Origin: Thalassovita litoralis
Lineage (GTDB): Bacteria; Pseudomonadota; Alphaproteobacteria; Rhodobacterales; Rhodobacteraceae
Length of the DNA stretch: 64,000 bases
Direction of reading: 5' to 3'
NCBI RefSeq assembly: GCF_900182725.1
Contig: NZ_FXTO01000005.1
Span: forward strand, 1-64,000
The notes below the pieces were generated by a model. The model saw only the letters and a list, made by a program, of their open reading frames with translations, did not search any database and was not told where the DNA came from. The position numbers and the translations under genes were made by a program. Below, piece by piece: positions 1-9,178 of the stretch. Numbering within the stretch: position 1 is the stretch's first letter; each line of letters opens with the position of its first letter.

Positions 1-60
1 GGGAAAGAACGGTCGCAGCCGCGCCATCTGTTCGTCGGTCAGCCAAAATAGATTGCTCAT
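1..60 (-). CDS. IS5-family transposase, N-terminal end only (cut by window edge)
   Basis: The reverse strand reads from an ATG at position 60 and gives a 20-residue start, MSNLFWLTDEQMARLRPFFP. This matches the well-conserved N-terminus of IS5-family DDE transposases (MSNLFWLTDEQMARL...PFFPKS). The frame runs out of the window, so the catalytic domain is not visible and it cannot be said whether the element is complete. The gene points away from the rest of the window. The call rests on the N-terminal motif alone, but that motif is distinctive. Confidence 0.82.
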   Translation of the reverse strand, partial: MSNLFWLTDEQMARLRPFFP

Positions 61-133
61 GATACCCCCTGAAAGTTTGGGGATTTGAAGCATGCGACCA
101 ATGCGATCTCAAGCCGATTAATGGGTCCTGAGC
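1..133 (-). mobile_element. IS5-family insertion sequence, one end
   Basis: About 70 bases lie between the transposase start codon and the stop region of the neighbouring acyl-CoA synthetase gene, a usual length for the untranslated left end of an IS5-family element. A plausible terminus is GGGTCCTGAGC at 123-133, followed by CTAA at 134-137. CTAA fits the YTAR target preference known for part of the IS5 family. The other end lies outside the window, so neither the inverted repeat nor the target duplication can be confirmed. Confidence 0.5.
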
Positions 134-1989
134 CTAAATAAGGAAAGCAGGGACTGGACCTTTTCCATATCTGGCAGGCTGACCGTTTCCGGCAGGATAA
201 CGCGCGCCAAGGGGCCGCGGCGTGCGTCCATGACGCAATGCACCACAACATCAGGCACATCCGGCAATGCGGCGGCAATCCTGTCAGATATGACCCTTTG
301 CGCCGCCAGCAGACGCAGTTCGGGCTTGAATATCTTCCCAACAGCGGTTGTGGGTAACGTCTCCAGCACCACAATCGCGGCGGGCAACGCCGCCCGTTCC
401 GCGATCCTGTCACGGGCGAAATCCCGCAATGTTTCAGGATCGACACTGGCCCCGGTCTTGAGCTGCACAAAAGCCATTGGCAATTCCCCGGCATATTCAT
501 CCGGTTGACCGACTGCCGCCGCAACCTCAACAGCCGGGTGGGTATATAACACCTCCTCGATCGTCAGGGGGTCAATGTTGTGGCCCCCGCGAATGATCGT
601 GTCCTTGGCCCGCCCGGTCAGCCAAACATATTCTTCTGCATCCATCCGCGCCAAATCGCCGGTGTCCAGCCACGGGCCGCCAATGCTCCAGTCCGGGGCG
701 ATTTCGTTTTCTTGCGGTTCGACCCATGCGCCTTGGTTATGGGCCGGGTCCAGATAACCGGGAAACACCTGCGCCCCGCGCACCAGCAACCGACCGATTT
801 CATCCGGGGCACATTGCCGGGTGATCCGACCCTGTTCAACCTGCGCCACGCACAGTTCCACAAACGGCACACGATGCCCGACAGACCCGATGCGGCATTC
901 CCCCAGTCCGGGGTTCATGGTGCCGAACCCGTGCAATTCGGTCATACCCCAACCCTCGACGATCTGGCAGCCCAGGGTCCGTTCCACCGTTTTTGCCATT
1001 TCCACCGGCATCGCGGCCCCGCCCGCATGGCATAACCGAACCGAGGACACATCGGCCCCATCCACAGGCGTATTCAGCGCCGCGCCCCAACTGGTTGGCA
1101 CCATCGCCAGCACTGTTGGGCGGAACCGTTCCACATGTTTCCACAGGTTACCGATCAAGTCGCGGTTCCGCATTCCGGCGGCGGTGGCAATGATCACCCG
1201 CGCCCCCCGCGTCAGCGGCATCAGTCCCGCCGCATAGCCACCGCCCACATGGAACGGCGGCAACCCGTTCAAAAACACATCCTGCGGATCACCATGCCAC
1301 GCCTGCGCCATAACCCACGCATGTCGCAAAATTCCACCATGCGTATGACCGGCCAGCTTCGGAGCGCTGGTGGTGCCGCCGGTATGAAACAAAGCGGCCA
1401 AATCCTGTGCTGCGGGCGGGGTCCAGAACACAGGCCGCGTGGTTGGCATATCAGCGATAGCTTCGGCCAGTGCCGGGATGTTCCCCTGTACCGGGCCACC
1501 CACCCGATAAACGGCGATCGGCTGATCCAGCTTTGCCAGAATATCGGGCAGCTTTTCAATAATCCCCGGCAGCAGCCCCTCATCCGGCACCAATAGCACC
1601 CGCGACTGTGCAGCCTGCAACAGCGCAGCAATATGATCCGGCTCCAACATGAAATTGATCGGATTGGCACGCCCCACCAAATGAGCGGCAAACATGGCTG
1701 CAAATGTGTCTGCGGTGCCGGGCAGCAGCATGGATACCGCGTTATGTGACTCTACCCCGATATGATGGAACAGATGCGCCATCTGATGCACCCGCGCCAA
1801 AAACTGGCCATAGGTCACATCCTCGACAGGTGTATCAACCGCCCCGGTTTGCATGAAACTGACAGCAATCGTATCGGGTTGACGCAGCGCCTGTTCAGCC
1901 ATCAGTTCATACGCTGTGCTGGCCCGAACCTGTTGATCAAAAGGCACCTGTTCTAGCGCTTTGATGTCCTGCAACGACGCAAATGGCAT
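118..1989 (-). CDS. Acyl-CoA synthetase (AMP-forming), C-terminal tail altered by the adjacent IS
   Basis: A 623-residue ANL-superfamily ligase that would activate a carboxylic acid to its CoA thioester through an acyl-adenylate. The AMP-binding P-loop region LFHTGGTTSAPKLA lies near residue 200. The motif GWGMTELHG follows, then LDTGDLARMD and the C-terminal lysine motif TAVGKIFKPEL. Roughly 60 residues follow the catalytic lysine, as in the longer acyl-CoA synthetases of proteobacteria. The last few codons (reading FRLRTH then stop) lie in or next to the IS terminus, so the native C-terminus was probably slightly different. It is divergent from the next synthetase across a 190-base gap. The substrate cannot be read from sequence. 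Confidence 0.85.
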   Translation of the reverse strand: MPFASLQDIKALEQVPFDQQVRASTAYELMAEQALRQPDTIAVSFMQTGAVDTPVEDVTYGQFLARVHQMAHLFHHIGVESHNAVSMLLPGTADTFAAMFAAHLVGRANPINFMLEPDHIAALLQAAQSRVLLVPDEGLLPGIIEKLPDILAKLDQPIAVYRVGGPVQGNIPALAEAIADMPTTRPVFWTPPAAQDLAALFHTGGTTSAPKLAGHTHGGILRHAWVMAQAWHGDPQDVFLNGLPPFHVGGGYAAGLMPLTRGARVIIATAAGMRNRDLIGNLWKHVERFRPTVLAMVPTSWGAALNTPVDGADVSSVRLCHAGGAAMPVEMAKTVERTLGCQIVEGWGMTELHGFGTMNPGLGECRIGSVGHRVPFVELCVAQVEQGRITRQCAPDEIGRLLVRGAQVFPGYLDPAHNQGAWVEPQENEIAPDWSIGGPWLDTGDLARMDAEEYVWLTGRAKDTIIRGGHNIDPLTIEEVLYTHPAVEVAAAVGQPDEYAGELPMAFVQLKTGASVDPETLRDFARDRIAERAALPAAIVVLETLPTTAVGKIFKPELRLLAAQRVISDRIAAALPDVPDVVVHCVMDARRGPLARVILPETVSLPDMEKVQSLLSLFRLRTH

Positions 1990-2179
1990 ATCTGATCTTT
2001 CTGGTTTGGAACGGATAGCCTAGTTTTTTCGACGAATGCGCAAGATACTTGCGCAAAGATGCTGGAAACTGAAACGGCGCAAACCCACAGCTTTGCCTTT
2101 AGCAATTTAGCGCAAGTTAGCGTTCCCGTCGCCATGTCACACTTTGCCATAGCACCGCGACAAACCGGAGGAGTGTAAG

Positions 2180-3739
2180 GTGAGTCAGAATTTCGATGGG
2201 GGTGTCACCCCGCCGGGCGCAATCGCGCGTATTTCTATTGGCGACATCCTGCGCCGGACTGCCCGCCGCCTGCCGGATCATGTGGTCCTGATCGACGGGG
2301 ACCGCCGTGTCACATATGCGGAACTGGATGCACAGGCCAACCGGCTGGCACATCACCTGATCGCGCGCGGGGCCAACCCCGGTGATCGTTGTTCAACCGT
2401 CTGCGCGAATACCGTGGAACTGGTTGCCGCGATTTTTGCGCTGCACAGGGCGGGGCTGATCTGGGTGCCGATTAACCTGATGCTAGAGGACGAAGACGTG
2501 GAATACACGCTGACCCATGCCGGGGTCAGTCATGCCATCATCGGCCCGGAATTTGAAAACCACCCCAATCTGGGAACGGTGATCCAACGGCTCGGTATTT
2601 CCTATGACGTAACGCAGCCCGGTTTCCCGATGGCGCAGCACCACCCGGCGACCGAGCCTGATGTTGAAATTGACCGCGATGACATTGCCGCAATCATCTA
2701 TACCAGCGGCACCACATCAAAGCCCAAGGGCGCGATGCACACCCATCAATCTATTTTCATGGCGGTCATGTCGAACACTATAGAATGGAGCCTGACCCGA
2801 ACAGACGGCATTCCGCTGCAACTGCCGCTGTTCCATTGCGGGGCGCATTGTCTGCTGTTGTCCTTCATGATGGTGGGGGCGCGCTGCGTTCTGTTGCGCG
2901 GGTTCGATGCGGGTGCATTGCTGCGGGTGATCGACGAAGAACAAATGTCTGTCTGCGTTGGTTTGCCGATGATGTATACCGCGATGCTGGACCACCCGGA
3001 CCGGGCGAAATATTCCACCAAATCCCTGCGCTTCGGTCTGCACACGATGGCCCCGATGTTCGAACCGCTGATGCGCCGGATGATTGACGAATTTTGCCCC
3101 ACGTTCATGCAAACCTCGGGGCAGACGGAAATGTATCCGATCACCACGATCTCCATGCCGGATCGGCAACTGGCGCGGTTCGGCAATTACTGGGGCGAAG
3201 CGGCCGTGGTCAACGACATGGCAATCATGGATGATGATGGCAATTTGCTGCCCCCCGGCCAAATCGGCGAACTGGTGCATCGCGGGCCGAACGTCATGTT
3301 CGGGTACTATAAAAACCCCGAAGCCACCGCCGAGGCGCGCAAATTCGGCTGGCACCACACCGGCGATTTGGGCCTGATCACCGAAGACGGCGAATTCCAG
3401 TTTCTGGACCGCAAAAAGGACATGATCAAGACAGGCGGCGAAAACGTATCCACCATTCAGGTCGAAGAACAGCTTCTGGCCTGCCCCGAGGTCGAGGCGG
3501 CGATTGCCGTAGGCCTGCCACATCCCCGCTGGGGCGAGGCGGTCACCGCCTTTGTCGTAGCGCGGGACAAGGCTGCACAGGACCCGACCCCGATCATGGA
3601 TCGCATCACGGCCCATCTGAGCGGTTTCCAGATGCCCAAGAAAATCGTTTTTGTGGATAGCGTCCCCACCACGGCCACCGGCAAGCTGCGCAAGGTGGAA
3701 TTGCGTCAGCAGTATCAAGATCTGTACGCCGCTGAATAA
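2180..3739 (+). CDS. Acyl-CoA synthetase (AMP-forming)
   Basis: A 519-residue class I adenylate-forming ligase of normal length for medium-chain or aromatic acyl-CoA synthetases. Visible motifs are the P-loop IIYTSGTTSKPKGAMHTH (about residues 172-190), QTSGQTEMYP, HHTGDLGLITEDG, the hinge region FLDRKKDMIKTGGENV and the C-terminal lysine in TTATGKLRKVEL. GTG at 2180 is taken as the start because GGAGGAG sits just upstream. It lies alone between the divergent synthetase and a FadR-type regulator gene. The regulator probably controls this catabolic block, but the acid activated is unknown. Confidence 0.88.
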   Translation: MSQNFDGGVTPPGAIARISIGDILRRTARRLPDHVVLIDGDRRVTYAELDAQANRLAHHLIARGANPGDRCSTVCANTVELVAAIFALHRAGLIWVPINLMLEDEDVEYTLTHAGVSHAIIGPEFENHPNLGTVIQRLGISYDVTQPGFPMAQHHPATEPDVEIDRDDIAAIIYTSGTTSKPKGAMHTHQSIFMAVMSNTIEWSLTRTDGIPLQLPLFHCGAHCLLLSFMMVGARCVLLRGFDAGALLRVIDEEQMSVCVGLPMMYTAMLDHPDRAKYSTKSLRFGLHTMAPMFEPLMRRMIDEFCPTFMQTSGQTEMYPITTISMPDRQLARFGNYWGEAAVVNDMAIMDDDGNLLPPGQIGELVHRGPNVMFGYYKNPEATAEARKFGWHHTGDLGLITEDGEFQFLDRKKDMIKTGGENVSTIQVEEQLLACPEVEAAIAVGLPHPRWGEAVTAFVVARDKAAQDPTPIMDRITAHLSGFQMPKKIVFVDSVPTTATGKLRKVELRQQYQDLYAAE

Positions 3740-3744
3740 CCACT

Positions 3745-3788
3745 GGTGGCGCGAAACCGCTTTTGATCGAAGTTGTTTTCGCGCCACC
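3745..3788 (+). terminator. Inverted repeat just after the acyl-CoA synthetase gene
   Basis: GGTGGCGCGAAA at 3745-3756 and TTTCGCGCCACC at 3777-3788 form a perfect 12-base stem with a 20-base loop, starting six bases after the stop codon. There is no clean T-run after it, so it could be a weak terminator, an RNA-stabilising hairpin or a protein-binding site for the downstream regulator. Confidence 0.45.
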
Positions 3789-3933
3789 TGTAACAAACCG
3801 GGTTGGTCTGATCCGACAATCGGAATTATCGGAATTCTTGTGTGATCCTGTAAACATTCCGTATTATAGGGACCCATTATTGCGGCTACGCAACAAAACG
3901 CGTGGGATATGAACCAAAGGACCCTGACGAAGA

Positions 3934-4584
3934 ATGCCTCGCACCCCAGAAACCAACGCGACACCCAGTTCGTCAGCCGCGATTGTGCGGGATGTGATCC
4001 GTGGCTTGTACGAAGGCCGCTATGTTCCCGGTCAACGTCTGGCAGAACCCGATCTGGTTGCCGATTACGGGCTGAGCCGTGGCACCGTCCGCGAGGCGCT
4101 GAAACAGCTTGCATCAGACGGCGTGGTTATCGCCCATCCTTATAAAGGGGCGCAAATCCGTTCCCTGACCCGCCCCGAAGCCGCAAATATCTTTGCCGTG
4201 ACCGAGGTCATTCTGGGCCTTGCCGCCCGGCAAGCGGCGCATAACATCGACACCCCCGGCGCACGCGAAACAATCACCACGCATTTCAACGCGATTGCCG
4301 CCCACAACAGCGAAAGCGACAGGTTCGAATTTATCCGCCAACGCAATCGCTATTTCCGGGCACTGATCGAAATCAGCGGCAATGACGAATTGCGCACTAT
4401 CCTGCCGCGATTACAGGTGCATCTGATCCGCAACCGTCTGGCGGTGCCACCTGCGGACCGCGTGCATGGCTATCACAATATCACACAGGCCGTTCTGGAG
4501 GGCGCACCTGATCGGGCAGAACAGGCCGCCCGCAGCTATGTTGCGAAAACGGCAGCCTGTGTGCTGCCGCATTTCCCAGCATAG
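3934..4584 (+). CDS. GntR-family regulator with FCD (FadR-type) effector domain
   Basis: A 216-residue regulator. The N-terminal winged helix includes LAEPDLVADYGLSRGTVREALKQLASDG, typical of GntR proteins. The C-terminal FCD-type all-helical domain starts near residue 90 and carries the usual metal/ligand-binding histidines and aspartates. Proteins of this kind usually bind an organic acid or acyl-CoA and repress nearby catabolic genes. It lies between the acyl-CoA synthetase and the convergent carboxylase operon, which are its likely targets. A short repeat TTGCG-GCTA-CGCAA at 3880-3893 lies upstream and is the only operator-like element seen. Confidence 0.87.
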   Translation: MPRTPETNATPSSSAAIVRDVIRGLYEGRYVPGQRLAEPDLVADYGLSRGTVREALKQLASDGVVIAHPYKGAQIRSLTRPEAANIFAVTEVILGLAARQAAHNIDTPGARETITTHFNAIAAHNSESDRFEFIRQRNRYFRALIEISGNDELRTILPRLQVHLIRNRLAVPPADRVHGYHNITQAVLEGAPDRAEQAARSYVAKTAACVLPHFPA

Positions 4585-4596
4585 CCCGCCGCCGGG

Positions 4597-5370
4597 TTAT
4601 TTCCCCGTGAACTGTGGTTTGCGCTTTTCGTTGAAGGACGCCAGCCCCTCTTGGGCGTCTTCGGTCAGGGTCATCAGGCCCAGTTGCCCCTCGGCAAAGG
4701 CGATGGCCTGATCGAAGGTCATGCTGTCCATCGCGCGCGCGGCGTATTTTCCCCGCCGCAGGGCCGAAGGTGACGCTTTGCACAGGCTGTCCACCAAGGC
4801 CTGTACCGCTGTCGGGAACTCTGCCGCCGGGACGACCTGGTTCAGCAACCCGGCCTCCTGTGCCTCGGGCGCGTCGAACAGATCGCCGGTCAGCATCCAG
4901 CGCCGCAACACGCGGGGCGGCACGATCTGTTTCATCAGCGCCAGAACCTGCATCGGGAACAGGCCGATCCTGGCCTCGGGCAGGCCGAATTTCGCGTGAT
5001 CCACCGACACCGCCAGATCGACCATCGACAGCAGCCCCATGCCCCCGGCCACACAGGTGCCGTTAATCGCCGCCACCAAGGGCAGCGGGCAGTCCTGCGC
5101 CGCCCGCAGCAGATCGCCGTATGCGCTGCGCGGATTGGCGAAATCGAAATTGAACCCGCCGCCGGGTTGCAAATCGCCGCCCGCACAGAACGCCTGATCC
5201 CCTGCCCCGGTCAGCACGATCACCCGGATGTCAGGATCGGCACAGGCCGCATCCATCCCCGCGCGGATACCGGCGATCAGATCGGCGTTGATCGCGTTGC
5301 GCTTTTCGGGGCGGTTCAGGGTGATCCAGAACGCCGCCCCGCGTTTTTCATGAAGAACGATATCGGTCAT
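4597..5370 (-). CDS. Enoyl-CoA hydratase/isomerase family protein
   Basis: A 257-residue crotonase-fold protein. The oxyanion-hole segments FCAGGDL (near residue 62) and NGTCVAGGMGL (near residue 105) are present, as is a carboxylate in LPEARIGLFP. The first catalytic glutamate position of classical hydratases appears to be replaced (GMGLLSMVD instead of GGGCELA), which is seen in many side-branch members. The start codon overlaps the end of the carboxylase alpha gene by four bases (ATGA), so it is translated with it as the last gene of the operon. A hydratase acting on the carboxylated enoyl-CoA product, as AtuE or LiuC do, would fit the context. Confidence 0.85.
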   Translation of the reverse strand: MTDIVLHEKRGAAFWITLNRPEKRNAINADLIAGIRAGMDAACADPDIRVIVLTGAGDQAFCAGGDLQPGGGFNFDFANPRSAYGDLLRAAQDCPLPLVAAINGTCVAGGMGLLSMVDLAVSVDHAKFGLPEARIGLFPMQVLALMKQIVPPRVLRRWMLTGDLFDAPEAQEAGLLNQVVPAAEFPTAVQALVDSLCKASPSALRRGKYAARAMDSMTFDQAIAFAEGQLGLMTLTEDAQEGLASFNEKRKPQFTGK

Positions 5371-7313
5371 GCCGGGTCTACCTCGACCACGATGGAATGA
5401 GCCGTGACCTGCGCCCCGGCGGTGACATGTACGGCGGACACGATGCCGTCCACGGTGCTGATATGCGTGTGTTCCATCTTCATCGCCTCTAGCACGACAA
5501 CCTTTTGCCCGGCGGTCACGCTGTCGCCCACGGCCACGTCCACAGACACCACCGCCCCGTTCATCGTGGCGCGGACCTTGCCATCGCCCCCGGCCGCATC
5601 CGCCGATACCGTCGGGGCAAAGGTCAGGTCGCTATAGTCCAGCACCTGCCCGTCCAGTTGCAAAACCGGCCCGTCAGCCCCCTGCCCCAAAACCGCGTGA
5701 TGCAGGCTGTCGTTCAGTTCAAAAGCCACCTCCTGCCCGGCGCGGCGCAGCACCCGCAGGTCCATATCCGGTGCGTCGGGCATTGCCACATGACAGGCGC
5801 CGTATTTGAAGGCCCGCACCTGTGGCACGAATTCCGCATCATTGCGCGACAGGCGCAGCGGCGTGGGGAAGTCGTGGTTCAGCCCCGTATCCGGCCCCGC
5901 CCGCAACAGCGCCGCCAAAATCATCGCGCCGCGTGCATCGGCCTGCGCGGGATCGGGCAGGACAGCATCCGCGTTTTCCGCGATAAACCCCGTCGTCGCC
6001 TGCCCGGCGGCGAACACGGGATGGGCCAGACAGGCGGACAGGAAAGTTTGGTTCGTGCGCACGCCAAAGGCCCGCGTCTCCGCCAGCCCCGCCAGCAGTT
6101 TGCGGCGGGCGTCTTCGCGGGTTGCGCCATAGCTGATCAGCTTGGCCACCATGGAATCGTAATAGGGCGGGATTTCGGCCCCGTCACGCAGCCCGTGTTC
6201 CACCCGCAAATCCGGTGCGGGCCGCCATGTGTTCAACACCCCGCTTTGCGGCATGAACCCGGCGGCGGGGTCTTCGGCGCACAGGCGCACCTCGATCGCG
6301 TGACCGCGAAACTGCACATCATCCTGTGTCAGCGGCAGCGTCTCGCCTGCCGCGACGCGCAATTGCAGCTCCACCAGATCCAGCCCGGTGATGGCCTCGG
6401 TCACGGGATGTTCCACCTGAAGGCGGGTGTTCATTTCCATGAAGTAGAAATTGCCATCCGCATCCAGCAGGTATTCAAACGTCCCCGCGCCCTCGTATCC
6501 AATCGCCTGCACCGCCGCGACCGAGGCCGCGCCCATCCGCGCCCGCAAATCCGCATCGACAGCGGGGGATGGGGCTTCTTCGATCACTTTCTGGTGGCGG
6601 CGCTGCACCGAACAATCCCGTTCGCCGCAATGGATCGCGTTACCATAGCGGTCCGCCATGATCTGAATTTCCACATGGCGCGGGTTGATGATCGCCTTTT
6701 CCAGCAGCACTACATCATTGCCAAAGGCCGATTTTGCCTCGGATTTGGCCGAGATCAGATGATCGGCAAAGCTGCTGTCGTCCGTCACCAGCCGCATTCC
6801 GCGCCCGCCGCCCCCGGCGGTGGCCTTGATCATCAGCGGGAAACCGATGCGCCGCGCCTGTTCCAGCAGGGTGTCGGGGGATTGGTCATCGCCCTGACAC
6901 CCCGGCACACAGGGCACGCCCGCGTCAATCATCAACGCCTTGGCCCCGGCCTTGTCGCCCATGCTGCGGATCGCCTGCGCGGATGGGCCGACAAACACGA
7001 TCCCGGCGGCGGCACAGGCCGCTGGCAGCCCTTCGTTTTCCGCCAGAAACCCATAGCCGGGATGAATGGCATCCGCCCCGGTATCCTGCGCGGCCTGAAT
7101 GATGCGGTCGATCCGCAAATAGCTGTCGGCGGGCGCATTGCCACCGATGCAGACCGCCTGATCGGCCAGCGCCACATGTTCCGCCCCGGCATCGGCCTGT
7201 GAATAAACCGCCACGGTGCGATAGCCCATCGCGCGGGCGGTGCGCATCACGCGCACGGCGATTTCCCCCCGGTTGGCAACCAGCAGCTTTTTGAACGGTG
7301 TTTTCTTGTCCAT
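5367..7313 (-). CDS. Acyl-CoA carboxylase alpha subunit (biotin carboxylase plus biotin carrier)
   Basis: A 648-residue protein of the propionyl/methylcrotonyl/geranyl-CoA carboxylase alpha family. It carboxylates biotin with ATP and bicarbonate. Seen in order are the biotin carboxylase N-domain (KKLLVANRGEIAVRVMRTA), the ATP-grasp with the glycine-rich loop KATAGGGGRGMRLV, the motif FYFMEMNTRLQVEHPVTE, and a C-terminal biotinyl domain with EAMKMEH and the acceptor lysine near residue 612. The gene follows the beta subunit by 26 bases and overlaps the hydratase gene by four, forming one operon. The substrate is set by the beta subunit. Confidence 0.92.
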   Translation of the reverse strand: MDKKTPFKKLLVANRGEIAVRVMRTARAMGYRTVAVYSQADAGAEHVALADQAVCIGGNAPADSYLRIDRIIQAAQDTGADAIHPGYGFLAENEGLPAACAAAGIVFVGPSAQAIRSMGDKAGAKALMIDAGVPCVPGCQGDDQSPDTLLEQARRIGFPLMIKATAGGGGRGMRLVTDDSSFADHLISAKSEAKSAFGNDVVLLEKAIINPRHVEIQIMADRYGNAIHCGERDCSVQRRHQKVIEEAPSPAVDADLRARMGAASVAAVQAIGYEGAGTFEYLLDADGNFYFMEMNTRLQVEHPVTEAITGLDLVELQLRVAAGETLPLTQDDVQFRGHAIEVRLCAEDPAAGFMPQSGVLNTWRPAPDLRVEHGLRDGAEIPPYYDSMVAKLISYGATREDARRKLLAGLAETRAFGVRTNQTFLSACLAHPVFAAGQATTGFIAENADAVLPDPAQADARGAMILAALLRAGPDTGLNHDFPTPLRLSRNDAEFVPQVRAFKYGACHVAMPDAPDMDLRVLRRAGQEVAFELNDSLHHAVLGQGADGPVLQLDGQVLDYSDLTFAPTVSADAAGGDGKVRATMNGAVVSVDVAVGDSVTAGQKVVVLEAMKMEHTHISTVDGIVSAVHVTAGAQVTAHSIVVEVDPA

Positions 7314-7339
7314 GATCTGTTCTTTCCGGTTGCGCAGGA

Positions 7340-8956
7340 TTACGGGCGGGCCACGCCGAATTGTATCTTGTTGGGCTGACGTGCGGCTTCGGCGCGGGTG
7401 ATTTCCATCAGTTCGATCAGCAATTCGCGGGTGTTGCGCGGGTCGATCACCCCATCATCCAGCAACCGGGCCGAGGTATAGACCGCCCCCATCTGGCTGT
7501 TGAAATTGTCGATGATCTTTTGCTTCAGCGCGTCCAGCCTGGCGTGATCCACCTCCTCGCCCAGACGCGCGGCGCGGGCTTCCTGAACCACGGCCATCGT
7601 TCCGGCGGCCTGTTCGCCCCCCATCACGGCGGTGCGGGCATTCGGCCATGAGAAACAGAACCGCGGATGGAACCCGCGTCCGCACATGCCGTAATTCCCC
7701 GCCCCAAAGGACGCCCCGCAATAGATGGTGAATTGCGGCACGGTGGCGTTGGTGACGGCCTGGATCATCTTCGATCCGTGTTTGATGATCCCCGCCTCCT
7801 CATAGGATTTGCCGACCATGAACCCGGTGGTGTTGTTCAGATACAAAAGCGGGGTGCCCGCCTGACAACAGGCCTGAATGAAATGCGTGGCCTTGGACGC
7901 GCCTGCCGGATCAATCGGGCCGTTGTTGGTGATGATCCCGATGGGCCAGCCGCCGATTTTGGCGTTGCCGCACACCGTAGCCCCGCCATAGCGTTGCCCG
8001 AATTCCACGAAATCCGAGCCATCAACCAAACGGGCGATGACCTCTTTCATGTCGGCGGGCTGGCGGTGATCCAACGGCATCACGCCCAGCAATTCCTCGG
8101 CATCATAGGCGGGCGGGATGACATCGCGCGCCGGTTCCGCCGCGCCGTTCCATTCGATGTTGGACAGGATCGACCGCGCCAGCCCCAGCGCCTCGCGGTC
8201 ATCTTCGGCCAGATAATCGCCAAGGCCGGAAATCCCGGTGTGCATGTCCGCGCCGCCCAGGTCTTCTTCGGTCGCGATCTCGCCGGTGGCGGCTTTCAGC
8301 AACGGCGGTCCGGCCAGAAACGCCCGCGTGCGCCCGCGCACCATGATGATGTAATCCGACAGCCCGGTTTGATACGCCCCGCCCGCCGTGCTGCTGCCAT
8401 GCGTGACCGTGATCACCGGCAGGCCCGCCGCCGAAAACCGCGCCAGATTGCGGAACAGGCTGCCGCCCTGCACGAAATCCTCGACCCGGTAGGCCATCAG
8501 GTTCGCGCCCGCGCTTTCGACCAGTTGCACATAGGGCAGCTTGTTTTCCAGCGCGATTTCCTGCACCCGCAGGATTTTATCCAGCCCCTTGGGCTGCAAC
8601 GCCCCCGCCGCAATCCCGCTGTCGCTGGCGTTGATCATGCAGCGCACCCCGGACACATAGCCGATCCCGGCAATGATCCCGCCGCCCGGCACCGATTTGG
8701 CCGGGTCGGGATGATCCAGCCCATAGCCCGCCAGTTTCGACAGTTCGATAAACGGCCGCCCCGGATCCAGCAACAGCGCCACCCGGTCGCGCGGCAGCAA
8801 TTGATGGCGATCCTCGAACCGCTTGCGCGACCGCTCCGAGGCCGCCCGCGTGCGCCCTTCGATCTGCGCCAACTCCTCCAACAGCGACAGCATCCCGGCG
8901 CGGTTGGTTTGGAAACTGTCCGAATTGGGGGAAAGGGAACTCAGGATTTTTGCCAT
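7340..8956 (-). CDS. Acyl-CoA carboxylase beta (carboxyltransferase) subunit, methylcrotonyl/geranyl-CoA type
   Basis: A 538-residue carboxyltransferase that moves the carboxyl group from biotin to an enoyl-CoA. The two crotonase-like halves are clear: the N-half with GGGIIAGIGYVSGVRCMI and GSSTAGGAYQTGLSDYIIM, the C-half with FGAGNYGMCGRGFHPRF and WPNARTAVMGGEQAAGTMA. The stretch ASDSGIAAGALQPKGLDK and overall length resemble geranyl-CoA carboxylase (AtuC) and methylcrotonyl-CoA carboxylase more than propionyl-CoA carboxylase. Choosing between those two needs a phylogeny. It is the first gene of the beta-alpha-hydratase operon and is divergent from the BKACE gene. Confidence 0.87.
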   Translation of the reverse strand: MAKILSSLSPNSDSFQTNRAGMLSLLEELAQIEGRTRAASERSRKRFEDRHQLLPRDRVALLLDPGRPFIELSKLAGYGLDHPDPAKSVPGGGIIAGIGYVSGVRCMINASDSGIAAGALQPKGLDKILRVQEIALENKLPYVQLVESAGANLMAYRVEDFVQGGSLFRNLARFSAAGLPVITVTHGSSTAGGAYQTGLSDYIIMVRGRTRAFLAGPPLLKAATGEIATEEDLGGADMHTGISGLGDYLAEDDREALGLARSILSNIEWNGAAEPARDVIPPAYDAEELLGVMPLDHRQPADMKEVIARLVDGSDFVEFGQRYGGATVCGNAKIGGWPIGIITNNGPIDPAGASKATHFIQACCQAGTPLLYLNNTTGFMVGKSYEEAGIIKHGSKMIQAVTNATVPQFTIYCGASFGAGNYGMCGRGFHPRFCFSWPNARTAVMGGEQAAGTMAVVQEARAARLGEEVDHARLDALKQKIIDNFNSQMGAVYTSARLLDDGVIDPRNTRELLIELMEITRAEAARQPNKIQFGVARP

Positions 8957-9178
8957 GTTTCTTCCGCGTTGTTCATTGGGGGGCGACGGCGTCAGCCCTC
9001 ACCCTGTGCCGCCTTCTAACAAGCGCAAAAACGCCCTTCTTGTGCCGTTGCCCTGCCCACAGAAAATATGCCGCGCGCTGCCGGGTTTGTGGAACTTTGC
9101 GTTTCAGCTTCTTTGCACAAGCGCCGCGCCGTGCCGACGCATAGCTTTGGGACAGATCAAATCGACAAAGGGGGCATT

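Noticed and set aside
2717-4114. 465-residue frame on the minus strand
   Set aside because: It is antisense to the acyl-CoA synthetase and runs into the regulator gene; composition (His, Arg, Gln rich) is typical of a shadow frame and no domain is recognisable.
5505-7202. 565-residue plus-strand frame
   Set aside because: It is antisense to the biotin carboxylase, which has full family motifs; the frame is open because of GC-rich codon bias.
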